A DNA stretch of 57,275 nt from an uncultured Eubacteriales bacterium (GCA_934371135.1 CAKRNO010000008.1:1-57275), one strand, 5' to 3'. Positions 23,817-34,299 are shown, counted from the first letter of the stretch. Notes: generated from the letters alone by a model not told the origin. Program-made: numbers and translations.

Positions 23817-23981
23817 ATGGAAAGCAAATTTAACAAAAAGAAAACGGAAAGGATCAATGAACTCTGGGCACTCTCCAAAACGCGTGAGCTCACCCCGGAG
23901 GAGACGGCGGAGAGAGACGCACTGCGCCGAGAATACCTGGAGTGGTTCCGCGCATCCATCCGCGGAGAGAAAAATAAATAA
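23817..23981 (+). CDS. UPF0291 (DUF896) small protein
   Basis: This 54-residue protein matches the YnzC pattern: ERINEL, then a LTPEE turn, then LRREYLEWFRASIR, forming a two-helix hairpin. The B. subtilis homologue belongs to the SOS-linked yneA operon; the function is unknown. It starts one base after the MBL-fold stop with only a weak Shine-Dalgarno sequence, so translation is probably coupled. Confidence 0.9.
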   Translation: MESKFNKKKTERINELWALSKTRELTPEETAERDALRREYLEWFRASIRGEKNK

Positions 23982-23991
23982 ACGTCGGATT

Positions 23992-24038
23992 ACGGCGCCG
24001 TACATTCTCCCGGAACCGGGAAAGTACGGCGTCGTTTT
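23992..24038 (+). terminator. Rho-independent terminator
   Basis: A 12-bp outer stem (one G-U pair) encloses a second CCCGG/CCGGG hairpin and is followed by TTTT. Confidence 0.75.
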
Positions 24039-24445
24039 ATATATGTCCGCATGGAAAATGTTAAGTTTGCTTTCCTTCCGGGTAGACTGCAAAACGCTTT
24101 GCCCGTCCGAGGTCACTACCGTATTAAAACGAATGTGCGCGTGGACGAAAATGCCGACGGTCGGATATGCCCGCAACCGGATACAACAACGACCGGATGA
24201 TGCGGTATGCCAGGGGAACGGACGGGCTCGTGCAATGGAAGGCTTTTTCACGCGTTTTGCAGGTACCGCCCGATTCGCGCTCTTTTGCCGTCATTCATCC
24301 CTCACATACCTGGATGAAAAAAACAAAACTGTTGCAGCACGTTTCGTTTTTGCAACAGTGACGAAAACGCTGCTTTGTGCTTGTGCAATGTGTTTAAAAT
24401 CCGCCCGAAAAAATCACCAAAATTAACGAGGATTTCTGAAATTCG
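24039..24445. other. Intergenic stretch without a gene
   Basis: No frame here has a credible start with codon use like the neighbours. A perfect 9-bp inverted repeat, ACTGTTGCA (24328-24336) and TGCAACAGT (24351-24359), with a 14-base spacer, lies about 90 bases upstream of the surface-protein promoter. It could be an operator or a hairpin. Confidence 0.55.
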
Positions 24446-24475
24446 TTGACTTACAGCTGCATCGCATGCTAAAAT
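24446..24475 (+). promoter_or_regulatory. Promoter of the first giant surface protein
   Basis: TTGACT and TAAAAT are 18 bases apart. It lies downstream of the first in-frame ATG (24466), which supports the start at 24544. Confidence 0.7.
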
Positions 24476-24543
24476 TTAGACATAGTATGAAGGAAGTTTT
24501 ACCAAAGGTTCAACTCCAATTTCTGATAAGAGAGGTCAAAGAA

Positions 24544-27500
24544 ATGAAGCGACACAACAGAATCATTGGTCTGGTGTTGGCTTGTCTGCTGCTGCTCGGC
24601 AGTCTGACGGCGTCTGTTTTCTCCGTCAGCGCCGACACGACGGACACGCCGCTGACAGAAGATCATCTGCCGGAGGGGGCTACACCGTATGACGGCGTTC
24701 CCTCGACGAGTCTCGCGGGCTCGGGTACGGAGGAAGATCCGTATCTCATTGCCGATACAGCAGACTTCGTGTATTTTTATGAAAGCATGGCGGCGACCGC
24801 CACCGCCGGTCAGGTCTTCAGAATGACCGGGGATGTCTACTGGAACGCGAAAACCAGCAAGACGAAATATGCGGTGTCGAGCCAGAACTTCGACGGTATT
24901 CTGGACGGCAACGGTCATACGGTGTATAACGCTTTTTATACCGGCTGGGGCAGTCAGACCGTTTTCGGGACTGTGACCGGTACGATCCGCAATCTGACGT
25001 TTGACGGCACCTCCCTTACGGCGAGCAACGGCAGCGTCGGCGGCGTCTGTATCACGCTCAAAGGCGGTCTTGTCGATAATGTCCACATGAAGGATGCGGA
25101 CATCGGCGGTCAGCATATCGGCGGTATCGCCAAGAACATCGCCTCCGGTGCCACCGTCAGCAACTGCACGGTGGAGGGCACGCTGCATTACACAGGTTCT
25201 GCCGCGAACGGCTCCATCGGCGGTATTGTCAACTCCATTGCGACCGGCGAGAGCGGTACGATTCAGAACTGCATCAACCGCGCATCCCTGACCGGTGCCA
25301 AAGCCGCGACGTTCGGCGGCATTACTGCGTGCTCTGCCACCAATAACAACGCCATCGAAGCATTGACCATCAAGGATTGCGAAAACTACGGCGAACTCGT
25401 AGCAACGCAGGCGAACGCCATCATGGGCGGTATTCTCGGCAACGCCTACCGCATCAAGAACCTCCTGATCGAAAACAATACGAACTACGGGGCGCTCACC
25501 GGGACTGGCAACGTCGGCGGTATCCTCGGCTATGCCAAATGGGGGATGAGCAATACGGGGACAGACATTGTGGTTCGCGGTTGCTGTAACAAGGGGGCGA
25601 TCATCTCCTCCGGCACCTGTGTCGGCGGTATTGTCGGCAACGTTGATGACGTCAAGAGAGATACGCAGATCATGGGGTGCGCCAACTATGCGGATCTGAC
25701 CGCCGTTGACAATGTCGGCGGCATCATCGGCAGAAACAACTCCGGCGAGTGGCAGGATCAGAAAGTAGTGATCGTCAATTCTGCCGTGTACGGGAACGTG
25801 ACGGCGACCGGCAATTATGCGGGTATCCTCGCAGGTTTCCATGTCGCTACTTATGCGTCGGGTGCCATCTCGGCGACAAACTGTGTCCTGACCGGTACTG
25901 TCTCCGCCAACGAGGGGGCAGGCGGTATCCTCGGCTACATCGGCTACCGGCAGGCGAAGGGTGCTACCTCTAATCTCAAACTGATCAATACGTTCGCAGA
26001 TGTTACCGTAAAGGTACCCACGGGCGCCAATGCGGGGACGCTGATCGGCGGGGCACAGAGCGGTATCACAGGTCTTACGCTGGATACGACCGACTCCGGT
26101 GTTTCTGTCAAAGTATTTGAGGGCGACAGCGCGGTCGGCGCTCCGGCTGCTTACTATACATATCCTGCCGACGGCGCGCTCTCCGCGCAGACGGCGGAGC
26201 TCCCGGCACTGGCAGATGGCGCCATGACGGATGGTACCGTCAAGAACCGGCTGAACACATATGCCACCGCGAACTCGCTCGGTGCATGGACGCAGGGCAC
26301 AACTGCCCCCGTGCTGCTGGCGTTCTATGAGTGGCCGGCGGTTTTCACGAACAAATCGGCGCTTTCGCACGCCTACACCGGTGAGGCGGTTGCAGCCGAA
26401 ACGAAGGCAATGCGTACCGATGTCGCGCGCGTGGACGTCCTCTATTATCTGCGCTCCGATCTTTCGGCGCCGCTCTCCGGCGCACCGGTGAATGCCGGCG
26501 AGTACCGTGTGACGCTGCGTGCGTATGATGCCGCAGGGAACGAACTGGATGCGGGGAATGATTTCTCCTATGATTTCGAGATTACCAAGGCAAAGACGGA
26601 GATTGTCCCCGTCCTCTCCGGGCTGAATAAGAACGACGACGGTACCTATTCCGTCGAATATAAGGGGCGGGAGATTGCCCTCATCGCTTATCTCAGGAAT
26701 TCTGCAACGGGCAAACGCATTAATGCCGCCGTTTCTGCCGCGGTGACCCTGGACGGCAATCCGGCGACAATGAAAAACCCCGGTGTCTATGTCATCACGT
26801 ATGCCTATGGCGGCGATGACAACCATGAGGCAGCCGAGACGCTGACGCTGACGGTAGAGGTTACGAAGACGGCGGTCAGCTACCCCGAGAACATCTGGAC
26901 AGTGAACGGCACGGACGCTCTCCCTGCCGATGCCAGACTCCCCTATAACGGGCTGGAGCAGACTCTCCGCCTCCTGGGTGTGGACGAGAGCATTTTCACC
27001 GTAGACTATGTAAACAATGCAGCGACCAATGCCGGCGGCGCCATGACGGCGACGGCGACCGTGTCGCTCCGCGCGGACATTGCGGATTACTATGAGCTCA
27101 CCGGGACGGCACCGACCTATGAATGGACCTGGACGGTGACAAAGGCGGCGGTCAGAGTCGCCATTCTCCGCACGCCCGGCGACCTCTCCTCCGCTGTGGA
27201 GTTGACAGACTGCGAATATCCCGGCGAAACGGTTACCTATTACGTTGTGTTCGCGGATGAGGCGGGGAACATCGCCTTTACCCCGGAGAATAATGAGATC
27301 GTCGTGAGCGGCGCCGGTGCCGTCGAGCGCACGTTCACCTGGGAGGGGAATACCAACTACGAGGCGGCTGACGAGACCATCACCTTCCGGGTCACCCCGA
27401 AGAAGCTCGGGGAAAACGGCGGCTCGCACGCGGACCTCAATCGTACCTATGACGGTAACAAATCGACGTTCCGCCCCGATTTCGGCACTGCCCCGACGGG

Positions 27501-29748
27501 CACGACCTGGTCGGCGGACTATGAGACGCTGCTCGAGCGCAAGAACGGCGACACCTACGAAAATGCAGACGAGGCGCTCCGTGGCGGTGAATACCGCGTA
27601 ACCTTCACGGCTGTGACGGAGGACGGGAACTACACGGCATCCTTCACGGTGACCTTTACGATCGCCCGCGCGGCGGCGACCATCACCCCGCCCGCGACCG
27701 GCTGGACGATGGCAGGGGAAATCTTTACCATCACCTATGACGGCAAGGAATATTCCTTTAATGCGACGACTGATTCCGACGGCGAGCTGACCGTCACCTA
27801 CGACTGCGACGGCAAGACCAATCTGCCGAAGGTCGCAGGCACCTACACCGTGACCGTGACGGTTGCGGCGAGCGACAACTACGAAGCGGCGAGCGCGACC
27901 TATACGGTGCGCGTCGACAAAATGGTGATTCCCGCCATCCCCGAGGGGACGGAGCTGTGGGATTACGCCGGAGCCTTCACCTACGACGGGCAGGAAAAGC
28001 GCGTCGCGGTCAAGGCGGCTTTCCTCGCACAGTACGGTCTCTATCTGGACTACCGCTATGAAAATGCGGCAGGGACGGCGGCCGGCGACTACACGGCACG
28101 CGTCATCTTCAGCCTGGTGGATACCAAGAACACGAGGTTTGCGGAGAGCGACGGGACCGAAGTGACGCGCGCGCTTGGCTGGAAGGTAAACAAACTTATC
28201 CTCTCTGTTGCAGGCGTCACGCTCCCGGATGCCTCCGGCATCTATAACGGCAGCGCTGTCACGACGGAGGTCGGGCTCCCGGATGCCCTCAAGGGCATGG
28301 TGAATGTCCGCTATGAGTGGACGCTGAACGGAAAGACCTACACGGGAGACGCCGTGAACGCCGGTACCTATACCGTTACTGCCATCCTGACCCCGAAGGA
28401 CGCCTCCACCGAGTTCACTGGCGGCGAGGCGGAGTACAGGACCGCAGCAGCGACCGTGACGATCCGGAAGAACGCCGCGACGATCGGCATGACCGGGGAC
28501 CGGGACTTTGACCGGACATACGACGGCACGACGACCGACCCGCTCGCAAACGTGCAGCTCACCGGCTCCGACGGGACGGTGTTTGACGTGGCAGACTACC
28601 TGACGGTCACCCTGACGAAGGACGGCAAGACGGTGACCGCCATCCGTGACGCCGGCACCTACCGCATCACCATCTCTATCCGGGCGAACGACAATGTGAC
28701 GTCGGCGTCCGCCGCGGCGGCATCGCTCACGCGCACCGTGACGGTGAAGCGCGCCACCTATGATGTGGACGGGAAGATCACCGTCGTCGGTGATACGACC
28801 TATGTGGAAGGCAAGACAGCCGACATCACGCTGCGCGTGGATGTCAAGGGGGCGGACGACGTCGCCGTCAGGGTGGATGAGAGCCGCCTGCCCAAGCTGC
28901 CGAAGACGCCCGGCACCCATACCGTCACCTATTACCTGAAGGGCTCCGACAACTATGAGGCGCTCGAGGCGTTCACGGTCACCGTGACGGTGAAGCGCGC
29001 GACGGTGAAGGACAGCCGGAAGTGGGATGTGCGCGTCGTCTTCGACAAGGGCGCGGATCCCGACATCAGGCTTGAGGTCGTGGAGAACGCGGTGGATAAG
29101 GATGTGAAGAACCTGCTCGATGGCGCTGCCCTCGGCAAGAGCATCAACCACCCCGCCATCCGCCAGCTCTACCGCTATACCTTCAAGGACAAGGACGGCA
29201 AAGCACTGAATTATAGCGATCTCGGCGAGCTGTCCGTGGTGATCACGCTCCCGGCGAAGTACCGCGGCTACACCAAGGAGGCGCTGTTTGACGAGCTCTC
29301 TGTCATCTGCGTGAGCTACAATAAGGGGATCGCAGGCAAGATGGACGTCGAGGATCCCAAACAAATCGTCTATGATGCAAAGGCAGGGACGCTGACGCTG
29401 AAAGTCACGAGCCCGGATGTGGCATACGGTTATGTCACCGAGGCGAGCCCTGTCGCGTCGTATGTGACGATCGGCATCGGCGGCGTTGCACTCATCGCCG
29501 TCATTGTGCTCGCGGTCGTCCGCGCCGTCGGCGCATCCCGCTGCACCTGCCCGGAGGGACCCGACACGCCCGACGGCACCGACGCCGGCTACGGCGAGGG
29601 CACAGAGGATACCGATGCTGCGGGCGGCACCGACGGTGCCCCGGATGAATCGGATACCTCTGCACCCGCAGACGATGCGGACGTGATGCCCTTACCGGAT
29701 GAGATGCCGGTACCCGACGAGGATACGCCGCGTCCCGCGGAGGAGTAA
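24544..29748 (+). CDS. Giant secreted, membrane-anchored protein with GLUG-like beta-helix and MBG/Ig-like repeats
   Basis: The 1734-residue protein starts with a signal peptide (residues 1-31, AFSVSA-type cleavage site). Residues about 60-510 hold about ten GLUG-like units (GGILGN, GGIVGN, GGIIGR and similar at 25-45-residue spacing), the mark of a right-handed beta-helix. Residues about 590-1490 are a run of roughly 90-residue Ig/MBG-like repeats (Y-G-x-N-Y-E-A and T-Y-D-G type motifs). A unique module (about 1490-1635), one helix (about 1638-1663) and an acidic 70-residue tail with two Cys follow. No LPXTG or SLH motif is present. GLUG and MBG proteins are adhesins or surface-fibre proteins; that role is inferred. 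AGAGAGG supports the start. Confidence 0.88.
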   Translation: MKRHNRIIGLVLACLLLLGSLTASVFSVSADTTDTPLTEDHLPEGATPYDGVPSTSLAGSGTEEDPYLIADTADFVYFYESMAATATAGQVFRMTGDVYWNAKTSKTKYAVSSQNFDGILDGNGHTVYNAFYTGWGSQTVFGTVTGTIRNLTFDGTSLTASNGSVGGVCITLKGGLVDNVHMKDADIGGQHIGGIAKNIASGATVSNCTVEGTLHYTGSAANGSIGGIVNSIATGESGTIQNCINRASLTGAKAATFGGITACSATNNNAIEALTIKDCENYGELVATQANAIMGGILGNAYRIKNLLIENNTNYGALTGTGNVGGILGYAKWGMSNTGTDIVVRGCCNKGAIISSGTCVGGIVGNVDDVKRDTQIMGCANYADLTAVDNVGGIIGRNNSGEWQDQKVVIVNSAVYGNVTATGNYAGILAGFHVATYASGAISATNCVLTGTVSANEGAGGILGYIGYRQAKGATSNLKLINTFADVTVKVPTGANAGTLIGGAQSGITGLTLDTTDSGVSVKVFEGDSAVGAPAAYYTYPADGALSAQTAELPALADGAMTDGTVKNRLNTYATANSLGAWTQGTTAPVLLAFYEWPAVFTNKSALSHAYTGEAVAAETKAMRTDVARVDVLYYLRSDLSAPLSGAPVNAGEYRVTLRAYDAAGNELDAGNDFSYDFEITKAKTEIVPVLSGLNKNDDGTYSVEYKGREIALIAYLRNSATGKRINAAVSAAVTLDGNPATMKNPGVYVITYAYGGDDNHEAAETLTLTVEVTKTAVSYPENIWTVNGTDALPADARLPYNGLEQTLRLLGVDESIFTVDYVNNAATNAGGAMTATATVSLRADIADYYELTGTAPTYEWTWTVTKAAVRVAILRTPGDLSSAVELTDCEYPGETVTYYVVFADEAGNIAFTPENNEIVVSGAGAVERTFTWEGNTNYEAADETITFRVTPKKLGENGGSHADLNRTYDGNKSTFRPDFGTAPTGTTWSADYETLLERKNGDTYENADEALRGGEYRVTFTAVTEDGNYTASFTVTFTIARAAATITPPATGWTMAGEIFTITYDGKEYSFNATTDSDGELTVTYDCDGKTNLPKVAGTYTVTVTVAASDNYEAASATYTVRVDKMVIPAIPEGTELWDYAGAFTYDGQEKRVAVKAAFLAQYGLYLDYRYENAAGTAAGDYTARVIFSLVDTKNTRFAESDGTEVTRALGWKVNKLILSVAGVTLPDASGIYNGSAVTTEVGLPDALKGMVNVRYEWTLNGKTYTGDAVNAGTYTVTAILTPKDASTEFTGGEAEYRTAAATVTIRKNAATIGMTGDRDFDRTYDGTTTDPLANVQLTGSDGTVFDVADYLTVTLTKDGKTVTAIRDAGTYRITISIRANDNVTSASAAAASLTRTVTVKRATYDVDGKITVVGDTTYVEGKTADITLRVDVKGADDVAVRVDESRLPKLPKTPGTHTVTYYLKGSDNYEALEAFTVTVTVKRATVKDSRKWDVRVVFDKGADPDIRLEVVENAVDKDVKNLLDGAALGKSINHPAIRQLYRYTFKDKDGKALNYSDLGELSVVITLPAKYRGYTKEALFDELSVICVSYNKGIAGKMDVEDPKQIVYDAKAGTLTLKVTSPDVAYGYVTEASPVASYVTIGIGGVALIAVIVLAVVRAVGASRCTCPEGPDTPDGTDAGYGEGTEDTDAAGGTDGAPDESDTSAPADDADVMPLPDEMPVPDEDTPRPAEE

Positions 29749-29769
29749 TCTCCGTTAAATAAAACCGTT

Positions 29770-29800
29770 GCCCCCGCGCCATCCGGCGCGGGGGCTTTTT
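29770..29800 (+). terminator. Rho-independent terminator between the giant genes
   Basis: An 11-bp GC stem (GCCCCCGCGCC arms) with an ATCC loop is followed by five Ts. Confidence 0.95.
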
Positions 29801-29949
29801 GCTTGCGGGGGCGTCCGGGGCAGGGGAGTGCCCGGCGGGGAAACGCCGCTCCCCCCGCGGTTTTGGCGTTATTGACAACCGCCCGTGTGGCGGTTTGTGG
29901 AAAGTGGACACCGGGCAGCGCGGAAAGATGAGAACCCTTACGTTTGCGC

Positions 29950-29979
29950 TTGAAAAAACTGTCCCATATATAGTACAAT
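29950..29979 (+). promoter_or_regulatory. Promoter of the second giant surface protein
   Basis: TTGAAA and TACAAT are 18 bases apart, about 35 bases before the start, so the two giant genes are transcribed separately. Confidence 0.75.
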
Positions 29980-30014
29980 ATTTAACAAAAGTGATGCGCC
30001 CGGAGGATGGAAAT

Positions 30015-33000
30015 ATGTGTCGGAGAAAGGGTTTGTGCGCGGTACTGGCGCTTTGCCTCGTGCTCGCGGCGGTGCTGGTACCGCCCGCGGGCGTTCTTGC
30101 CGTACCCGCAGGAGCGGCAGGGGACACCGTGACCGCCGGCGCAGAGGGCTCGGTGACGGACCTCGCGGGTGCGGAAAATGCGGCGTTGGCAGCGGCTGCC
30201 GGTCGCTATCCCGACCGACGGGAGCCGATACCGGACGGGCTCGCCGTCTGGGACGGTGTCGTCCGCACGGAGGACAACTGGACGCAGGAGAGCATGGCGG
30301 CATACATCGCCTCCTGCCCGTTCGCGGGCGGGGCGGGTACGGAGAGCGACCCCTACCGCATTGCCACCCCTGCACAGTATGTGCATTTCGTGATGCTCTG
30401 TCGGTATGCGCTCGTGGACCCGTCGCTCGACAGACCCTTCCGCGAGCTCTCGTATGTGATCACCGAGGACCTCTGCTTCAATTCGGATTTCGCCGTCACG
30501 GAGGATGTGGCGTCGGGGCGTGATACGGATCTGCACCGGGTGCCCTCCGTTTCGTCGCAATTCAGCGGGACGCTGGACGGCGGCGGGCATCGCCTTTTCA
30601 ACCTCTATCAGTACCAGCCGCAGAGCGATCAGAAAAACGAGGAGCCTGTGGGGCTGTTCGCAGAGTTGTCCTCCGGGGCGACGGTGACCGGCGTACACCT
30701 CGTGCGCGGCTATATCGGGTCTGCCGGGGGGGATGTCACGGTCGGCGGGATTGCCGCCGTCTGCCGCGGGCAGGTGCGGGACTGTTCGGTCTCCGCGACG
30801 ATGCGTCTCACCGGCGCCGGCGGCGGCGTCGTCGGCACCATCGGGACCTCCGGGGCAAAGGTGACGTCCTGTGAGTTCTCCGGCGAGCTTACCTCACGGG
30901 GGAGCGCCACCACACGAAACGGTGTCCCGATGCTGAACGTGCCGGGTAACGGTCTCGGGGGAATCCTCGGCAGCTGCACGACGCCGATTGACACCGTCTC
31001 CGTCACGGGCTGCGTGAACCGCGGGACGGTCAGCGGCGCCGGGCGCATGATCGGCGGCATCGTCGGCGCGGTCTATAATGCCGGGCGGACGGTCGGCGGC
31101 ATTGCCATCTCGGACTGTGTCAATTTCGGGGAGGTGACATCCGCCTATAACCCCGCGACGGATATATCGGAGCCGAAAACGACGCTGGCGTCTTACGTCG
31201 GCGGCATCGTGGGGTATATCAACCGTATCAGTCAGAGCGGCTCGAGGAGCATTGCCCGCGTCGCCAACTTCGGGCGCGTCAGCGCCCTGCACACCGGCTG
31301 TGTCGGCGGTATCGCGGGCGCTGTGCTGGCGGATCAGAGTCCGGCTGTGACGCTGACGGTACAGAGTGCCTTTAACATGGGTGACGTTGCGGGCGCCGAC
31401 CGCGTGGGGGGACTCGTCGGTTACGCGCAGACCCGCCTGCATATCTATGACTGCGCCGTGTCCGGCGCCGTGTCCGGCGACACCTCCGTCGGGGGGATGG
31501 TCGGGCAGTCGGAGCACCCGTCGAACTACCTCGCCGCCTCCGTGCGCATCGACAATTCCGCGGTGCGGGCGACGGTTACGGCAACCTCCGGTTCGGCCGG
31601 CGGCATTTTCGGGACGCTGTTCTCCGGCGGGCAGGCGACGCTCACGGTCGGCGGTGTGCTGGTCTCGGCGGCGGTCTCGGCGGAGAATGCCGCCGGCGGC
31701 TTCATCGGCACGCTACTCTGGAGCCGGGATTTTTCGCGCACGGATACAGCAAAGCCCGAGGCGGTGCAGAACCTGACGTTCAGTGGGACCTACTCCGTCC
31801 TGGATGCCGCCGTTGCGGCACCGGGCGGGGGCGCCGCGCTTTTCCTCGGTGAGAACCGGGAGCAGACAGACGGTCGCACCCTGGAGGTGCGCGGCAGCTT
31901 TGCCTCCGTCGTCGCGCGGGAGCGCGGTGACACCGCCCTCCCGCGGGAGATCCCCGGGGCGGCGGCGAGCAGTGTCTTCACCTCCGCGGCGCTCACGGAT
32001 GCGGGGCTCACCGACGGCTCCTGCCGGGATATCCTGAACACCTTCGCCGGTAATAAGGGATATCGCAAATGGGAGCAGACGGCTTCGCTGCCGATGCTGC
32101 CCACCGTGGCACAGCTCGGGGCACTGCCGCTCACGCGCCCGTTCAGCGGTGAGCCGACTTCCTTTGCGGACAGCCGCTGGGCAGACGCTTCGATCTATGT
32201 ACGCTATTGGCGCCGCACCGCAGAGGGCACCTGGGAGGAGCTCTCCACGCCGCCGACGGCGGTCGGGCAGTATCGCGCCGAGGTGGCGGTCCTGTCACAG
32301 CGTGCGAGCGGTGCCGCGGTGCTGGAATTTGAGATTGAAAAGCGGGTCTTTGACCTCTCCTCCTGCCGCTGGCCGGAGCAGACCGCCTACGAGTATATCG
32401 GAGAGGAACAGACGGTAACGCTCTCGGGTCTGCCCGCAGAGGCGATCCCCGTGTATGAGGGCAACCGCGGGACGGTGCGGGGGACCTACCATGCGCGTCT
32501 CCTTACCGTGGAGGACCCGACGGGGAATTACACCTTTACGGGGCTCTCCTCCGTGGCGTCGTTCACCTGGGAGATCACGGTGGTCGATATCGATTTTAAT
32601 TACGTCACCTGGCGCGGCAGCACACCGGACGATAAGCAGAACGCGACCACGGTCTACACCGGGGAGCAGCAGACGCTGACCCTCTATTACACCGAAAAAC
32701 CGAATATTGATTTATCCAAGATCATGAACATCACCTATACCGGGAATACGGCGACGGTCGCCGGCACCTACCGGGGCGTGCGTGCGGTGATTGCGGACGA
32801 CGACCGCTTTGACAGCATCCATTGCTCCGGGGACGGGATCGTGCGCAACAATTTCTACGCGGACTGGGTGATTGCGAAGCGCGAGATCGACCCCGGGCAG
32901 TACCTGGACTTTGCCGACCGCACCGTCACTTACGACGGGCGGGAGCATACGATCGACCTTATCTCCCGGATGCCCTCCTGCGTGTCGGTCTCCTATGACG

Positions 33001-34163
33001 CCACGCCCCGCCGGGACGCGGGCGAGTACGTCTACACGGCGTACTGCACGCTCACCGATACGGCGAACAATATCCTGACGGCACCCACCGCCTCCCGCAC
33101 CCTGACCATCCGCCGCGCCACCGCGAAGATCACGGCAAAAGGGCGCGATACGGTCTATAACGGGGAGGTACAGCGCATCGAGGAGGACAAGTGCCGGATC
33201 AGCACCGACCGCCCGAAGGAAACGCCCCTGCGCTTTGAATACTATCTGGTCTCCGAGGAGGATGGCTCGCTTTCGCCGGTCGCGGACAATGCGCCGATTC
33301 ACGGCGGGGAATATCGCGTCCGGGTGATCTTTGACGGCTCGCAGAACTATGAGGCAGCCGCCGTGACCGTCCCGTTCTACATTAACCGTGCGACGCTCGC
33401 CCTGGAGGGGGATATCGTCCTTCGCTCCGCCGAGATGCTCTATACCGGATCACCCCTCAACCTGAAGCTCGAAAACGAGCGGCACCTGCCCGATTGCGTC
33501 ATTCCGGTGTACAGCGAGCCGTTCACCGACCCCGGCATCTACAAGGTGGTCGTCAATTTTGAGTTTACGGAGGAGCATAAAAACGACTATAAACCGATTG
33601 AGGGCATGAGCGCCACGCTCACCATCCTGACCACGCGCATTGTCGATGCCGTGACGGGTGTGCAGTTCCGCTTCCCGGACGGGAGCCCGGTGCCGTACCG
33701 CCTGCTGGTGATGGAGCGGCAGGATCGCGACGCCTTCAATACGAACTGGTCCGTGGGCTTTCATACCTCCCTCAAGGGGCTCTGGAAAACCGAGCTCAAG
33801 GAGGGGCGTAAGCCGATCACCTCGATGGAGGCGCCCTTTGACGTGTATCTGCCGATTTCGGTCCGGGAGTCCAACGACCGCAGCCTGACGGCGGTCGGGC
33901 TGACCATTGACGCGGACGGGAAATATACCGTTAAGGTCTATGAAAATGCCGAGGTGGTGGAGATCGGCGGGGAGCGATACCTCCGCATCCCTGCGACCGA
34001 GGTGACCTACTTCGGCTACACCACGCGGGACAGCGGCGCGGGGCAGACGCTCTGGACCATACTCGCCGTCGTTGTCGCCATCCCCGCCGCCGCGGTCATC
34101 GCGGTGGAGCTCGTGCGCCGCCGGCGCAAAAAATCCGCCGACCGCAACGACAGGAGAGAGTAA
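30015..34163 (+). CDS. Second giant secreted, membrane-anchored GLUG/MBG-like protein
   Basis: This 1382-residue paralogue has the same plan as its neighbour: signal peptide (1-32), an N-terminal GAGTESDPYRIATPAQ block equivalent to GSGTEEDPYLIADTAD of the first protein, GLUG-like units (about 220-560; GGIVGA, GGIAGA, GGLVGY, GGMVGQ), Ig/MBG-like repeats (about 700-1200), a unique beta-rich module (1200-1340), and a single helix (about 1344-1366). Its tail is short and basic (RRRRKK), unlike the acidic tail of the first. GGAGG eight bases before 30015 sets the start; upstream in-frame codons precede the promoter. Function inferred as surface adhesion or structure. Confidence 0.86.
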   Translation: MCRRKGLCAVLALCLVLAAVLVPPAGVLAVPAGAAGDTVTAGAEGSVTDLAGAENAALAAAAGRYPDRREPIPDGLAVWDGVVRTEDNWTQESMAAYIASCPFAGGAGTESDPYRIATPAQYVHFVMLCRYALVDPSLDRPFRELSYVITEDLCFNSDFAVTEDVASGRDTDLHRVPSVSSQFSGTLDGGGHRLFNLYQYQPQSDQKNEEPVGLFAELSSGATVTGVHLVRGYIGSAGGDVTVGGIAAVCRGQVRDCSVSATMRLTGAGGGVVGTIGTSGAKVTSCEFSGELTSRGSATTRNGVPMLNVPGNGLGGILGSCTTPIDTVSVTGCVNRGTVSGAGRMIGGIVGAVYNAGRTVGGIAISDCVNFGEVTSAYNPATDISEPKTTLASYVGGIVGYINRISQSGSRSIARVANFGRVSALHTGCVGGIAGAVLADQSPAVTLTVQSAFNMGDVAGADRVGGLVGYAQTRLHIYDCAVSGAVSGDTSVGGMVGQSEHPSNYLAASVRIDNSAVRATVTATSGSAGGIFGTLFSGGQATLTVGGVLVSAAVSAENAAGGFIGTLLWSRDFSRTDTAKPEAVQNLTFSGTYSVLDAAVAAPGGGAALFLGENREQTDGRTLEVRGSFASVVARERGDTALPREIPGAAASSVFTSAALTDAGLTDGSCRDILNTFAGNKGYRKWEQTASLPMLPTVAQLGALPLTRPFSGEPTSFADSRWADASIYVRYWRRTAEGTWEELSTPPTAVGQYRAEVAVLSQRASGAAVLEFEIEKRVFDLSSCRWPEQTAYEYIGEEQTVTLSGLPAEAIPVYEGNRGTVRGTYHARLLTVEDPTGNYTFTGLSSVASFTWEITVVDIDFNYVTWRGSTPDDKQNATTVYTGEQQTLTLYYTEKPNIDLSKIMNITYTGNTATVAGTYRGVRAVIADDDRFDSIHCSGDGIVRNNFYADWVIAKREIDPGQYLDFADRTVTYDGREHTIDLISRMPSCVSVSYDATPRRDAGEYVYTAYCTLTDTANNILTAPTASRTLTIRRATAKITAKGRDTVYNGEVQRIEEDKCRISTDRPKETPLRFEYYLVSEEDGSLSPVADNAPIHGGEYRVRVIFDGSQNYEAAAVTVPFYINRATLALEGDIVLRSAEMLYTGSPLNLKLENERHLPDCVIPVYSEPFTDPGIYKVVVNFEFTEEHKNDYKPIEGMSATLTILTTRIVDAVTGVQFRFPDGSPVPYRLLVMERQDRDAFNTNWSVGFHTSLKGLWKTELKEGRKPITSMEAPFDVYLPISVRESNDRSLTAVGLTIDADGKYTVKVYENAEVVEIGGERYLRIPATEVTYFGYTTRDSGAGQTLWTILAVVVAIPAAAVIAVELVRRRRKKSADRNDRRE

Positions 34164-34214
34164 CCTCGTCCGGGGAACAGAAGCCCCGAGGCAGCCTTAT
34201 CCGAGAATGCAATC

Positions 34215-34248
34215 AAAGAGGCGGACAGCCATGGCTGTCCGCCTCTTT
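34215..34248. terminator. Bidirectional terminator
   Basis: A 16-bp perfect stem centred on CCATGG is flanked by AAAG and CTTTT. It separates the giant protein from the convergent ABC permease. Confidence 0.88.
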
Positions 34249-34299
34249 TCGTTCATTCGATTTGCCTCGCGGGCATTTTTCGGGGAGACGTCCCCCGGG

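Noticed and set aside
23857..24426. Possible gene in the gap before the giant proteins
   Set aside because: Frame starts inside the UPF0291 gene, no ribosome site, and codon pattern is unlike the neighbours.
24499..29364. Very long open frame on the minus strand across the first giant surface protein
   Set aside because: Repetitive GC-rich coding sequence leaves the antisense frame open; no ribosome site, signal peptide or domain is seen.
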